Origin: Pseudomonas cichorii
GTDB taxonomy: Bacteria > Pseudomonadota > Gammaproteobacteria > Pseudomonadales > Pseudomonadaceae
DNA length: 64,000 nt
Reading direction: 5' to 3'
NCBI RefSeq assembly: GCF_018343775.1
Contig: NZ_CP074349.1
Location: 2,532,001-2,596,000, forward strand
The translations under genes were made by a program, and so were the position numbers. Shown piece by piece: positions 51,827 to 60,425 of this stretch. Below the pieces are notes generated by a model, which was given only the letters and a program-made list of their open reading frames with translations, was not told where the DNA came from and made no database searches. Every line of letters starts with the position of its first letter. Position 1 is the first letter of the stretch.

Positions 51827-52927
51827 TTGAAGGGAGTGAAGTCTGGAACGCTCATGATGAGCTTTGCATTGGCGCTTGCCGGATGCAGCAGCCAGCGGGT
51901 TCAAGAGCCGGAGTTGAGCCCCGATCAGGCGCGGGCGCAGATCGTGCGCCTGATGCCGCCCAAGACTCCGGATCGTCAGGAATGGGCAGGCGATATCTAT
52001 GCCGCGTTCGTGGCGCAGAGAATCGATCTGACCACCGAGAACCTGTGTTCCGTGCTGGCGGTGACCGAACAGGAATCCACTTATCAGGTTGATCCGACAG
52101 TGCCGGGAATGGCGAAGATTGCCCGTGCCGAGATCGACCGGCGTGCCTCGCGGCTGCATATTCCGGCGGCGCTGGTCAACGCAGCCCTGCGGATCCGTTC
52201 GCCCAGTGGTAAAACGTATGGCGCTCGGCTGGATGCGGCTCGTACCGAGAAGGAACTGAGCGCCATTTTCGATGACTTCATCGGCATGGTGCCGCTTGGG
52301 CAGACGCTGTTCGGCAATTTCAATCCGGTGCGCACGGGCGGGCCGATGCAGGTCAGCATTGCCTTTGCCGAAAAGCAGGCGGCCAATTATCCCTATGCGG
52401 TCGATGGTTCCATTCGCCGGGAAGTCTTCACCCGTCGCGGCGGCATGTACTTCGGTATTGCCCATCTGCTGGGTTACCCGGCCAGCTACACGCAGTCGAT
52501 CTACCGTTTCGCGGATTTCAATGCCGGCTGGTACGCCAGTCGCAATGCCGCTTTCCAGAATGCGGTCAGCCGTGCCACGGGGATCGAGCTGGCGCTGGAT
52601 GGCGACCTGATTCGCTATGATTCGACGTCGCCGGGGTCGACGGAACTTGCAGTTCGCACCTTGGGCGCTCGTCTGGACATGAGCAATTCGGCCATCTGGA
52701 ACCAGCTCAAGCAGGGTGACACGTTCGAGTTCGAGGAAACCCGGCTTTACACCCGTGTCTTCGAGCTGGCCCAGAAGACTCAGGGCAAACCGCTGCCCCG
52801 TGCCGTACTGCCCGGCATTGTCCTGAAAAGCCCGAAGATTACCCGCAAGCTGACAACGGCCTGGTTTGCCGAGCGCGTCGATGAGCGACGCGAGCGCTGC
52901 ATGCAGCGCTCTTCGGCAGGCGTTTGA
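51827..52927 (+). CDS. DUF1615 lipoprotein
   Basis: The 366-residue protein begins MKGVKSGTLMMSFALALAGCSSQ, a signal peptide with lipobox (LAGC). The TTG start is supported by AGAGAGG at suitable spacing and by the KxxK n-region of the signal peptide. The rest contains VLAVTEQESTYQVDPTVPGMAKIARAEIDRRASR and AKTYGARLDAARTEKELSAIF, and ends with KLTTAWFAERVDERRERCMQRS. DUF1615 proteins are outer-membrane lipoproteins of unknown function in Pseudomonas. It stands alone after glsA and faces a convergent DUF1810 gene. Confidence 0.85.
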   Translation: MKGVKSGTLMMSFALALAGCSSQRVQEPELSPDQARAQIVRLMPPKTPDRQEWAGDIYAAFVAQRIDLTTENLCSVLAVTEQESTYQVDPTVPGMAKIARAEIDRRASRLHIPAALVNAALRIRSPSGKTYGARLDAARTEKELSAIFDDFIGMVPLGQTLFGNFNPVRTGGPMQVSIAFAEKQAANYPYAVDGSIRREVFTRRGGMYFGIAHLLGYPASYTQSIYRFADFNAGWYASRNAAFQNAVSRATGIELALDGDLIRYDSTSPGSTELAVRTLGARLDMSNSAIWNQLKQGDTFEFEETRLYTRVFELAQKTQGKPLPRAVLPGIVLKSPKITRKLTTAWFAERVDERRERCMQRSSAGV

Positions 52928-52932
52928 AGCGT

Positions 52933-53364
52933 TCAGGGAAAGGCTTGCAGTTTCTCAATGGTCATGGCGTCCGGTTCACCATCGAAGAAGGTGTCCAGCA
53001 CTTCCTTGAACAAGGGGTGTTCCGGTGCCGCGGCTGCAAACAGGGTCATGCTTGAATGCAGCTTGAGGTCATCCGGGGAGCCGAAAATCTGTCGAGCCGA
53101 ACGCTGGATCTGAGGCGCGATGGTTTTTGCGCACAGCTCCAGGCGCGGCCCCAGCAGCGGGTGCCGCAAATAGGCCCGGGCTTCATCGAGGCCGCTGATG
53201 GCATAGCGCTGCGCCATGGCGCTGCGTCCCAGGCCCTTGATCTGCGGAAATACAAACCACATCCAGTGACTGCGCTTTCTGCCGGCTTCGAGTTCGGCCA
53301 GTGCTTGCCGGAAAACCGGCTCCTGAGCCTCGACGAAGCGTTGCAGGTCGTAAGCATCGTGCAT
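52933..53364 (-). CDS. DUF1810 family protein
   Basis: A 143-residue protein starting MHDAYDLQRFVEAQEPVFRQALAELEAGRKRSHWMWFVFPQIKGLGRS, the DUF1810 signature with the invariant SHWMWFVFPQ. It continues AMAQRYAISGLDEARAYLRHPLLGPRLELC and ends SMTLFAAAAPEHPLFKEVLDTFFDGEPDAMTIEKL. DUF1810 proteins resemble calpastatin-like or CalpA-fold proteins; the function is unknown. The start is the ATG shown because upstream codons give unlike sequence. It is convergent with the DUF1615 gene, 5 bases between stops, and divergent from the ABC exporter gene. Confidence 0.9.
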   Translation of the reverse strand: MHDAYDLQRFVEAQEPVFRQALAELEAGRKRSHWMWFVFPQIKGLGRSAMAQRYAISGLDEARAYLRHPLLGPRLELCAKTIAPQIQRSARQIFGSPDDLKLHSSMTLFAAAAPEHPLFKEVLDTFFDGEPDAMTIEKLQAFP

Positions 53365-53447
53365 GATGTGCCTCTTTTTCACGTTGGGCCGGGGCCGTTT
53401 TGTGATATCAGGCCTGCTCTCAATCCATTCCTGTTTCAAGAGTTCCT

Positions 53448-55265
53448 GTGCGCATGTCCCTTGTCCCTCGTTTGACGTCTTTCCTGCAGCAGGCAGTCCG
53501 TGCCATGCAGCTAGTCTGGACCACTTCACGAGCCTTGTCCCTCGGGCTGGTGCTGGCGACCCTGATTGCCGGTCTGCTGCCTGCACTGGCCGCCTGGCTG
53601 GGCCAGCGCATCGTCGACTCGGTGCTGGCTGCCATCGAACTCAATACGGCCACCGGCGATGCGCCGCTGTGGCCGGTCTTGCGTTATGTCTTGCTTGAGG
53701 CGGGCGTGCTGGCGCTGCTGGCCGCCGCTCAACGGGCGTTATCGGTTCAGCAGGCCTTGTTGCGGGTGCAGCTTGGGCAGAAGGTCAACACCCTGATTCT
53801 GGAGAAGGCCCAGACCCTTTCGTTGTTGCAGTTCGAGGATTCGGAGTTTTACGACAAGCTGGTGCGGGTCCGGCGCGAGGCGTCGGTGAGGCCGCTGGCG
53901 CTGGTTACCAAATCCCTCGGGTTGATGCAGAACCTGATTGCCCTGATGGGCTTCGCTGTGTTGCTGGTGCATTTCTCGCCCTGGGCTCTGCTGATTCTGG
54001 TGCTGGGCGCATTGCCGGTGTTCTTTGCCGAGGCGCATTTTTCGGGCAATGCCTTCCGGCTGTTTGCGCGCCGCGCCCCTGAAACCCGCAAGCAGAATTA
54101 CATCGAAGCGCTGCTCTCCAATGAGGTTCACATCAAGGAGGTCAAGCTGTTCGGTTTTGCGCCGCTGTTGCTCAAGCGCTACCGGGACACCTTCGAGCGC
54201 CTGTATGCCGAAGACCGACAACTGACCATCCGCCGCGATGGCTGGGGTTTCCTGTTGGGCTTGCTGGGCACCGCGGCCTTTTACCTGACGTATGCCTGGG
54301 TGATTGTCGATGCCGTGCACGGGCGTATCACGCTTGGGCAAATGACCATGTATCTGGTGCTGTTCAAGCAGGGCCAGACCGCCGTGAGCAGCAGCCTGAT
54401 GGCAATCAGCGGTTTGTACGAGGATGGGCTGTATCTGGCGGACCTCTATGAATACCTGGGGCAGCCGGTCCAGCCAGCTTCCGGCAGCCTGACCCAAGGC
54501 GTTATGCCCGGCGATGGCCTGCGTTTTGAAGCGGTGAGCTTCAGCTATCCGGGTGCAAGTCAGGCGGCGCTGGAGAATATCGATCTGCACCTGGCGCCCG
54601 GTCGCAGCGTTGCGCTGGTGGGGGCCAATGGTTCGGGCAAGACCACGTTGATCAAGCTGCTGACTCGCCTTTATCGACCGGATCAGGGCCGCATCCTGCT
54701 CGATGGCAGCGATTTGCAGGAGTGGGACGAAGATGCTTTGCGTACCCGTATCGGGGTGATCTTTCAGGATTTCATCCGTTATCAGTTTCTGGTGGGCGAA
54801 AACCTTGGCGTGGGCGATATCACGGCCTTCGATGACGAGGGTCGCTGGAAGGAGGCGGCCTCTCAGGGAATGGCGGCCTCTTTCATTGCGCAGCTCGACA
54901 AGGGTTATGCGACCCAGTTGGGTCGCTGGTTCAAGGGCGGTCAGGAGTTGTCCGGCGGGCAATGGCAGAAGATCGCCTTGTCCCGCGCCTACATGCGGCG
55001 TGATGCCGATATTCTGATTCTCGATGAGCCGACCGCCGCACTGGATGCCGGAGCGGAAGCCGCGGTATTCGATCGTTTTCGCGAGTACGCCAAAGGGCGC
55101 ATGACGCTGTTGATCTCCCATCGTTTTTCCAGCGTGCGCAACGCCGAGCATATCGTGGTGCTGGAGCAGGGGCGTGTGCTGGAACGTGGCGATCACGACA
55201 GTCTGATGGCGGCCGGTGGTCACTACGCAACGCTGTTCGATCTGCAGGCCGAAGGCTATCGCTAA
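53448..55265 (+). CDS. ABC exporter, fused membrane and ATPase domains
   Basis: A 605-residue half-transporter of the ABC exporter type, probably a homodimer. The N-terminal half has about six hydrophobic helices. The ATPase domain shows VALVGANGSGKTTLIKLLTRLY (Walker A), an ELSGGQWQKIALSRAYM signature, DADILILDEPTAALD (Walker B) and ISHRFSSV (switch His). GTG at 53448 has AAGAG 5 bases upstream; an ATG two codons later is possible. It is not next to a natural product cluster. The exported substrate is unknown; such proteins often export lipids, peptides or drugs. Confidence 0.89.
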   Translation: MRMSLVPRLTSFLQQAVRAMQLVWTTSRALSLGLVLATLIAGLLPALAAWLGQRIVDSVLAAIELNTATGDAPLWPVLRYVLLEAGVLALLAAAQRALSVQQALLRVQLGQKVNTLILEKAQTLSLLQFEDSEFYDKLVRVRREASVRPLALVTKSLGLMQNLIALMGFAVLLVHFSPWALLILVLGALPVFFAEAHFSGNAFRLFARRAPETRKQNYIEALLSNEVHIKEVKLFGFAPLLLKRYRDTFERLYAEDRQLTIRRDGWGFLLGLLGTAAFYLTYAWVIVDAVHGRITLGQMTMYLVLFKQGQTAVSSSLMAISGLYEDGLYLADLYEYLGQPVQPASGSLTQGVMPGDGLRFEAVSFSYPGASQAALENIDLHLAPGRSVALVGANGSGKTTLIKLLTRLYRPDQGRILLDGSDLQEWDEDALRTRIGVIFQDFIRYQFLVGENLGVGDITAFDDEGRWKEAASQGMAASFIAQLDKGYATQLGRWFKGGQELSGGQWQKIALSRAYMRRDADILILDEPTAALDAGAEAAVFDRFREYAKGRMTLLISHRFSSVRNAEHIVVLEQGRVLERGDHDSLMAAGGHYATLFDLQAEGYR

Positions 55266-55400
55266 GCGCTCTGCCATGCAGGTGTTGGCCGGCGGACACC
55301 AACAAAACACTTGCAGCGCCTGGGCTGAGGGCGTTTTATAGGGCCTCTTTGCCAGGCGCCGGAGCGCGCTCGTTTTTATCTGAACCAGACGGAGACATCG

Positions 55401-56438
55401 ATGCAATTTCGTTCATTGGGCAAGACCGATATCTCGGTCAGCGCCATCGCGCTGGGCACCATGACCTGGGGCGAGCAAAACACCGAAGCCCAGGCTTTCG
55501 AGCAGATTCAGCTGGCCAAAAAGGCTGGCGTCAACTTCATCGACACCGCCGAGATGTACCCGGTGCCGCCACGTGGGGAAACCTACACCAAGACCGAAAG
55601 CATCATCGGCGAATACTTCAAAAAGTACGGTGATCGCAAGGATTGGGTGCTGGCCAGCAAGGTGGCCGGTCCTGGCCGCATGGAGCATATCCGCAATGGC
55701 AACCCGCGCCTGGATCGCGCCAATATCACCGCAGCGCTGGAGGCCAGTCTCAAGCGTCTGAACACCGACTATCTGGACCTGTACCAACTGCACTGGCCTG
55801 ATCGCAAGACCAATTTTTTCGGTGTGCTGGGCTATCAGCATGACCCGGACGATTCGGCGGTGGAGATCGAAGAAACCCTGTCGGTGCTGAACGATCTGGT
55901 CAAGGCTGGCAAGATTCGTCATTTCGGCCTGTCCAACGAAACTCCCTGGGGCACCCAGCGTTTCCTGCACCTGGCCGAAACCCATGGCCTGCCGCGTGCC
56001 GTTTCCATCCAGAACCCGTACAACCTGCTTAACCGCAGCTTTGAAATCGGCCTGGCGGAAATCGCGATTCGCGAGCAGATCGGTCTGCTGGCTTATTCGC
56101 CACTGGCGTTCGGTGTGCTTGCAGGCAAATACCTCGACGGCGCACGTCCGGCCGATGGTCGTCTGACGCTGTTCGAGCGTTTCCAGCGCTACAACAATCC
56201 GCAGGCCGTGCGTGCTACCGCGCAGTACGTGGCACTGGCTCGCCAGCACGGTCTGGACCCGGCACAAATGGCCCTGGCCTATGTCACCAGCCGCCCGTTC
56301 GTGACCAGCAACATCATCGGTGCGACCACGCTTGAGCAACTGGCCGTCAACCTGGCGAGCATCGATGTCTCGTTGTCCGATGAGGTTATTGCCGGTATCG
56401 AAGCGATTCATGTCGGGCAACCCAACCCGGCACCGTAA
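55401..56438 (+). CDS. Tas-like NADP(H)-dependent aldo-keto reductase
   Basis: A 345-residue aldo-keto reductase close in length to E. coli Tas. It begins MQFRSLGKTDISVSAIALGTMTWGEQNTEAQAFEQIQLAKKAGVNFIDTAEMYPVPPRGETY, with the catalytic Asp and Tyr of the family visible in DTAEMY. The later LASKVAGP provides the Lys and LYQLHWPDRKTNFF the His. The PVPPRGETYTKTE insertion is typical of Tas-type proteins. ACGGAGAC precedes the ATG. It stands between an ABC exporter and the TonB receptor leader. The physiological substrate is unknown. Confidence 0.9.
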   Translation: MQFRSLGKTDISVSAIALGTMTWGEQNTEAQAFEQIQLAKKAGVNFIDTAEMYPVPPRGETYTKTESIIGEYFKKYGDRKDWVLASKVAGPGRMEHIRNGNPRLDRANITAALEASLKRLNTDYLDLYQLHWPDRKTNFFGVLGYQHDPDDSAVEIEETLSVLNDLVKAGKIRHFGLSNETPWGTQRFLHLAETHGLPRAVSIQNPYNLLNRSFEIGLAEIAIREQIGLLAYSPLAFGVLAGKYLDGARPADGRLTLFERFQRYNNPQAVRATAQYVALARQHGLDPAQMALAYVTSRPFVTSNIIGATTLEQLAVNLASIDVSLSDEVIAGIEAIHVGQPNPAP

Positions 56439-56768
56439 CATTCAGCCCCCTTCCAGCCTGTGGGAGGGGGCTTGCCCGCGACCGTCCACCTCAGAAACTG
56501 ATCCATCTGCCAGAAAACTCCCCGTTTTGGTGCGTAAATCCCTGTTCGCAAATAAATCCGCTCCTGCCTTGTGCGCTTGAAAACGCATTTGTAGCTTCTT
56601 ATGCATTAATGGTATTTAAAAACTTACAGTTAATGGCATTAAGCTATAAGGCATCGGACCACCGGGGAACCTAATTACATATCGATGAACGCTACCGTCC
56701 GCCGCACGGATCGCTCGTTGTTACCCAGGCAGAGAGGTCTGGGGTCAGGGATTTAAAAGGGGAGCGGT
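56439..56768. other. Leader and repeat region before the TonB receptor gene
   Basis: The first part carries REP-like sequence (GTGGGAGGGGGCTTGCCCGCG near 56460, and TTCGCAAATAAATCCGCTCC near 56548). From about 56645 to 56760 lies a structured-looking leader. It has GGACCACCGGGGAACC, a CCGT/ACGG-centred hairpin (CCGTCCGCCGCACGG), and ACCCAGGCAGAGAGGTCTGGGGT forming another stem, ending in AAAAGGGGAGCGGTATG at the receptor start. It looks like a possible cis-regulatory RNA, but I cannot match it to a known class. Confidence 0.5.
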
Positions 56769-59156
56769 ATGGGGAGCTTTAAACGACACGTGCTGGGGAC
56801 GGCCATTTTGTCAGCCAATTTGCTGACTGCCGGAACCTGGAGCGCCGCAGCACTGGCCGAGGAGGCCAAGGAAGAAAGCAAAACGCTCGATACGGTCATC
56901 GTGACCGGTACGCGGGCTCAGGAGCGCACTGCAAGCGCTTCGTTGTCACCCATCGATGTCATTTCCGGCGACAGCCTGCGCAATTCCGGTTCTGGAGAAC
57001 TGGGGGCGGTACTGGCTCGCCTGATTCCTTCAATCAACTTTCCACGTCCCAGCCTGGTGGATGGCGCTGAGCTGACGCGTCCTGCGCAATTGCGTGGTCT
57101 GTCGCCGGATCAGGTGCTGGTGCTGGTCAATGGCAAACGCCGTCATACCTCGGCCTTCGTCAACCTGGGTGGCGCGGTCGGCCGTGGTTCGGCACCTGCC
57201 GACCTGAACGCCATTCCGCTGTCTGCCATCGATCACATCGAAGTGCTGCGTGACGGTGCCTCGGCACGTTATGGCTCGGATGCCATCGCCGGGGTTATCA
57301 ACGTCATCCTCAAGGAGGGCGACCATGGTGGTTCGATTTCCACTCAGTACGGGCAGTACAAGAAGGGAGACGGGATCAAGCGCAATATTTCGGGTAACAC
57401 CGGTTTTGCCCTGGGCAGCAATGGTTTCCTCAATCTTTCCGGCGAAGGTGCGAACAACGACTACACTGACCGCGCTGGCAATGACCTTCGCCCGGCAAGC
57501 GTCGGTTCTACCACCTACGGACAGCATGTATTCCGTCAGGGTGAGCCGGAAACCGAAGAAGGCAAGATCCAGTTCAACGGTGGCTACACCTTCAGCGATG
57601 CTGCCGAGTTCTACAGCTTTGGCGGCTACAGCAAGCGTCGCGGTGAAACGGCAGCGTTCTACCGGGCCAGCAATGCCGGTAACAACATTCCTGCAATTTT
57701 CCCCAATGGTTACCTGCCGCTGATTCGCGGCACCCTGGAAGACACGACGCTGGTCGCCGGTTTGCGTGGCGAGCTTGCCAATAACTGGCATTACGACCTG
57801 TCTGCCAACTACGGCAAGAACTCTTACGAGTTGCGCACCAAGACCATCAACACCTCGTTGGGTCTGGCCACTCCGCGCTCGTTCTATAACGGTACGCTGA
57901 CCAACGACCAGAAGCAGCTCAGCCTGGATCTGTCCCGTGAGTTCAGTGCTGCGTGGCTGCCGTATCCGGTGTCGGTGGCGTTCGGTGCCGAGTATCTGCA
58001 CCAGGGTTATCAGATCGAGGCGGGTCAGGCCGAGTCCTACTTCCAGACCGGCAGCTCCGGGCTTGGCGGTTTCCGCGCAGCGGATGCAGGCAGCTATTCG
58101 CGGCATAACATTGCCCAGTATCTGGACCTGGAAACCAATATCACTGAAAAGCTCGGGGTTTCGGCAGCTGTGCGTCGCGAGGACTACAGTGACTTCGGCT
58201 CTAATACCAGTGGCTCGGTTTCGGCGCGTTACGATTTCACGCCGCGTATCGCCTTGCGCGGTAGCGTTTCGACAGGGTTCCGTGCGCCATCGCTGGCTCA
58301 GCAGAACTTCACGTATACCTCGTCGCAGTTGATCGGCAACACCATTCAGGAAGCGGGTACGTTCCCGGCCAACAGCAATGTGGCTCAACTGTTGGGTGCT
58401 GAAGATCTCAAGGCCGAGAAGTCCCGCAACTACAGTCTGGGCCTGGTGCTCAAGCCGCTGGACAATCTGACCGTGACTGCGGATGTTTACCGTATCGACA
58501 TCCGTGATCGCATCTCGCTGTCCTCCAACCTGGTGCTCAACAACGCTGCAACCAACTACCTGCAAGCCAACGGTATCACTGACATCAACTACACCAGTGT
58601 CCGTTACTTCACCAATGCCACCGACACCAGCACCGACGGTATCGACCTGGTTGCCAACTACCGCTATCAGTTCGATAACGGTGTGGATTGGAACAGCACC
58701 CTGGGCTACAACTACAACCACACCAAGGTCACCAGCGTAAAAGCCAACCCGCCGGAGCTGGATCAACTGGGTGTCAATCTGGTGCGTGTAGACCGTCGTG
58801 AACGCATCGGTCTGCTGGGTGATACCACGCCGCAGCACAAACTTACCCTGGCCAACGATTTCACGATCGGCAACTGGACGCTGCACTCCAACCTGGTGCG
58901 GTATGGCGAGTTCACCAGCTATCAGGCAGCCGAAGTCAACGACCAGACGTTCAAGGCGGCCTGGTTGCTGGACCTGGCAGTGGATTACAAGCTCAAGAAC
59001 TGGGTCTTCACAGTGGGCGGCGACAACGTTACCGATGAATACCCGGAGAAGCTGAACGAGTTTGCGTCCAGTGGCGGCAACCTGGCCTACAGTACGTTTT
59101 CACCTTATGGGTATAGCGGCGCGTTTTACTACGCACGTGCCACCTATAACTGGTAA
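56769..59156 (+). CDS. TonB-dependent outer-membrane receptor
   Basis: A 795-residue TonB-dependent receptor. The N-terminus is a signal peptide (LGTAILSANLLTAGTWSAAALA). The TonB box region reads KTLDTVIVTGTRAQERTASASLSPIDVISGDSL. The plug domain continues with LRGLSPDQVLVLVNGKRRHTSAFVNLGGAVGRGSAPADLNAIPLSAIDHIEVLRDGASARYGSDAIAGVINVIL. The beta barrel ends in the aromatic YYARATYNW. No N-terminal FecA-type signalling domain was seen. GGGGAG precedes the ATG. The plug differs from classic siderophore receptors, and with a sulfonate-type binding protein convergent, an organosulfur or other small nutrient is possible (inference). Confidence 0.92.
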   Translation: MGSFKRHVLGTAILSANLLTAGTWSAAALAEEAKEESKTLDTVIVTGTRAQERTASASLSPIDVISGDSLRNSGSGELGAVLARLIPSINFPRPSLVDGAELTRPAQLRGLSPDQVLVLVNGKRRHTSAFVNLGGAVGRGSAPADLNAIPLSAIDHIEVLRDGASARYGSDAIAGVINVILKEGDHGGSISTQYGQYKKGDGIKRNISGNTGFALGSNGFLNLSGEGANNDYTDRAGNDLRPASVGSTTYGQHVFRQGEPETEEGKIQFNGGYTFSDAAEFYSFGGYSKRRGETAAFYRASNAGNNIPAIFPNGYLPLIRGTLEDTTLVAGLRGELANNWHYDLSANYGKNSYELRTKTINTSLGLATPRSFYNGTLTNDQKQLSLDLSREFSAAWLPYPVSVAFGAEYLHQGYQIEAGQAESYFQTGSSGLGGFRAADAGSYSRHNIAQYLDLETNITEKLGVSAAVRREDYSDFGSNTSGSVSARYDFTPRIALRGSVSTGFRAPSLAQQNFTYTSSQLIGNTIQEAGTFPANSNVAQLLGAEDLKAEKSRNYSLGLVLKPLDNLTVTADVYRIDIRDRISLSSNLVLNNAATNYLQANGITDINYTSVRYFTNATDTSTDGIDLVANYRYQFDNGVDWNSTLGYNYNHTKVTSVKANPPELDQLGVNLVRVDRRERIGLLGDTTPQHKLTLANDFTIGNWTLHSNLVRYGEFTSYQAAEVNDQTFKAAWLLDLAVDYKLKNWVFTVGGDNVTDEYPEKLNEFASSGGNLAYSTFSPYGYSGAFYYARATYNW

Positions 59157-59174
59157 CAGCCGAGTTGTAAAAAG

Positions 59175-59205
59175 CGCTCCCGCTTAATGGCGGGAGCGTT
59201 TTTTT
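59175..59205 (+). terminator. Intrinsic terminator after the TonB receptor
   Basis: A 9-bp stem, CGCTCCCGC with GCGGGAGCG around a 6-base loop, is followed by a run of seven T. It lies just after the receptor stop and before the convergent binding protein gene. An A-run on the left side suggests it can work on both strands. Confidence 0.92.
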
Positions 59206-59251
59206 GTAAGGGGTTTACCCCTGCCGGACGACAGGGGCAGCGTGAAGGCTG

Positions 59252-60280
59252 TCAGCTACCTTGAAGCGGCTTGGCATCCTGAAAGAAGTAGTCTTTCCAC
59301 GACTCTGGCTTGTTCTTGATCGCACCGACGCGGTACAGGAATTCGGCCAGCGGGTAAGTGTTCTTCGGGGTGATGGTGAACTGGAATTCCGGTTTGTCGA
59401 TGATCTGCAGCAGTTCTGCGCGATCGATTTTGGCCTTGGTGACACGGATGTAGGTGTCGGCTGCAGCGCCGATGTCCTTGCTGACGAATGCTTCGGCTTC
59501 CGACAAGGCTTCAATGAAGGCCTTGTAGGTCTTCGGGTTTTCCTTGCGGAATTTCTCGGTGGCGAACAGCACGGTTGGCGAGTTTGGTCCCAGCAGGTCG
59601 TAGGTGTTGAGCACGACATGCACGCCAGGGTTTTTCAGTTCCTGCTCCTGAAAGGGCGGGTTGGAGAAATGCCCTGTCAGTTCGGTGCCTCCGGTGATCA
59701 GACTGGCAGCCGCGTCCGGATGTGGCAGGCTGACGGTGTATTTGTCCAGTCGGGCATATTCCTTGTCACCCCATTGTTTGGCGGCTGCATATTGCAGGTA
59801 ACGCGACTGGACGGAAACGCTCACGGCCGGTACGGCAATGCGGTCCTTTTCCGTGAAGTCGGCGATGGTCTTGACCTTGGGGTTGTTGCTGAGCAGGTAG
59901 TACGGGAAGTTGCCCAGCGAAGCGACGGCCTTGACGTTCTGTTTGCCCTTGGTACGGTCCCAGATGGTCAGCAGCGGGCCGACACCGGCGCCTGCGATAT
60001 CGATGGAGCCTGACAGCAAGGCATCGTTCACCGCCGAGCCGCCGGAGAGCTGGGTCCAGTCGACCTTGATATCCAGGCCTTCTTCCTTGCCGTGCTTCTC
60101 GATCAGGTTCTGGTCGCGCACGACGTTGAGCAGCAGATAGACGATGCCGAACTGTTCGGCGATCCTTATTTCACCCTCGGCTTGCGCAGTGGCAGGCATT
60201 ATCAATGCGCCGGACATCAGTGCTGCACCCAGGCCGATGGCGGTTGCCAGGCGAGACAGGCGTTTCGTGGGTTTGTGCAT
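59252..60280 (-). CDS. ABC transporter substrate-binding protein, NitT/TauT type
   Basis: A 342-residue periplasmic binding protein of the nitrate/sulfonate/taurine (SsuA/TauA) family. MHKPTKRLSRLATAIGLGAALMSGALIMPATAQA is the signal peptide. The rest is the type II binding fold: IRIAEQFGIVYLLLNVVRDQNLIEKHGKEEG, LSGGSAVNDALLSGSIDIAGAGVGPLLTIWDR, IAVPAVSVSVQSRYLQYAAAKQWGD. It has no ABC permease or ATPase gene nearby in the window. It is convergent with the TonB receptor, with which it may share a nutrient. The ligand cannot be read from sequence; aliphatic sulfonates are a family-level guess. Confidence 0.89.
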   Translation of the reverse strand: MHKPTKRLSRLATAIGLGAALMSGALIMPATAQAEGEIRIAEQFGIVYLLLNVVRDQNLIEKHGKEEGLDIKVDWTQLSGGSAVNDALLSGSIDIAGAGVGPLLTIWDRTKGKQNVKAVASLGNFPYYLLSNNPKVKTIADFTEKDRIAVPAVSVSVQSRYLQYAAAKQWGDKEYARLDKYTVSLPHPDAAASLITGGTELTGHFSNPPFQEQELKNPGVHVVLNTYDLLGPNSPTVLFATEKFRKENPKTYKAFIEALSEAEAFVSKDIGAAADTYIRVTKAKIDRAELLQIIDKPEFQFTITPKNTYPLAEFLYRVGAIKNKPESWKDYFFQDAKPLQGS

Positions 60281-60425
60281 ACAAGGCTCCAGCTTCCAGG
60301 GATTTAGTCGGATGTGGAGTGAGCTTATATGCATAAAAAATGTTAATTAAATAACATTTAAGAATAATTATATGATGAATAAATAGTGGCTATTTATAGT
60401 AGTCGCGCAGGTTGGCCGGTGCTTT

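Noticed and set aside
57030..58886. Minus-strand open frame (618 codons) inside the TonB receptor
   Set aside because: Shadow of the receptor gene; composition is that of an antisense reading with no recognisable motifs.
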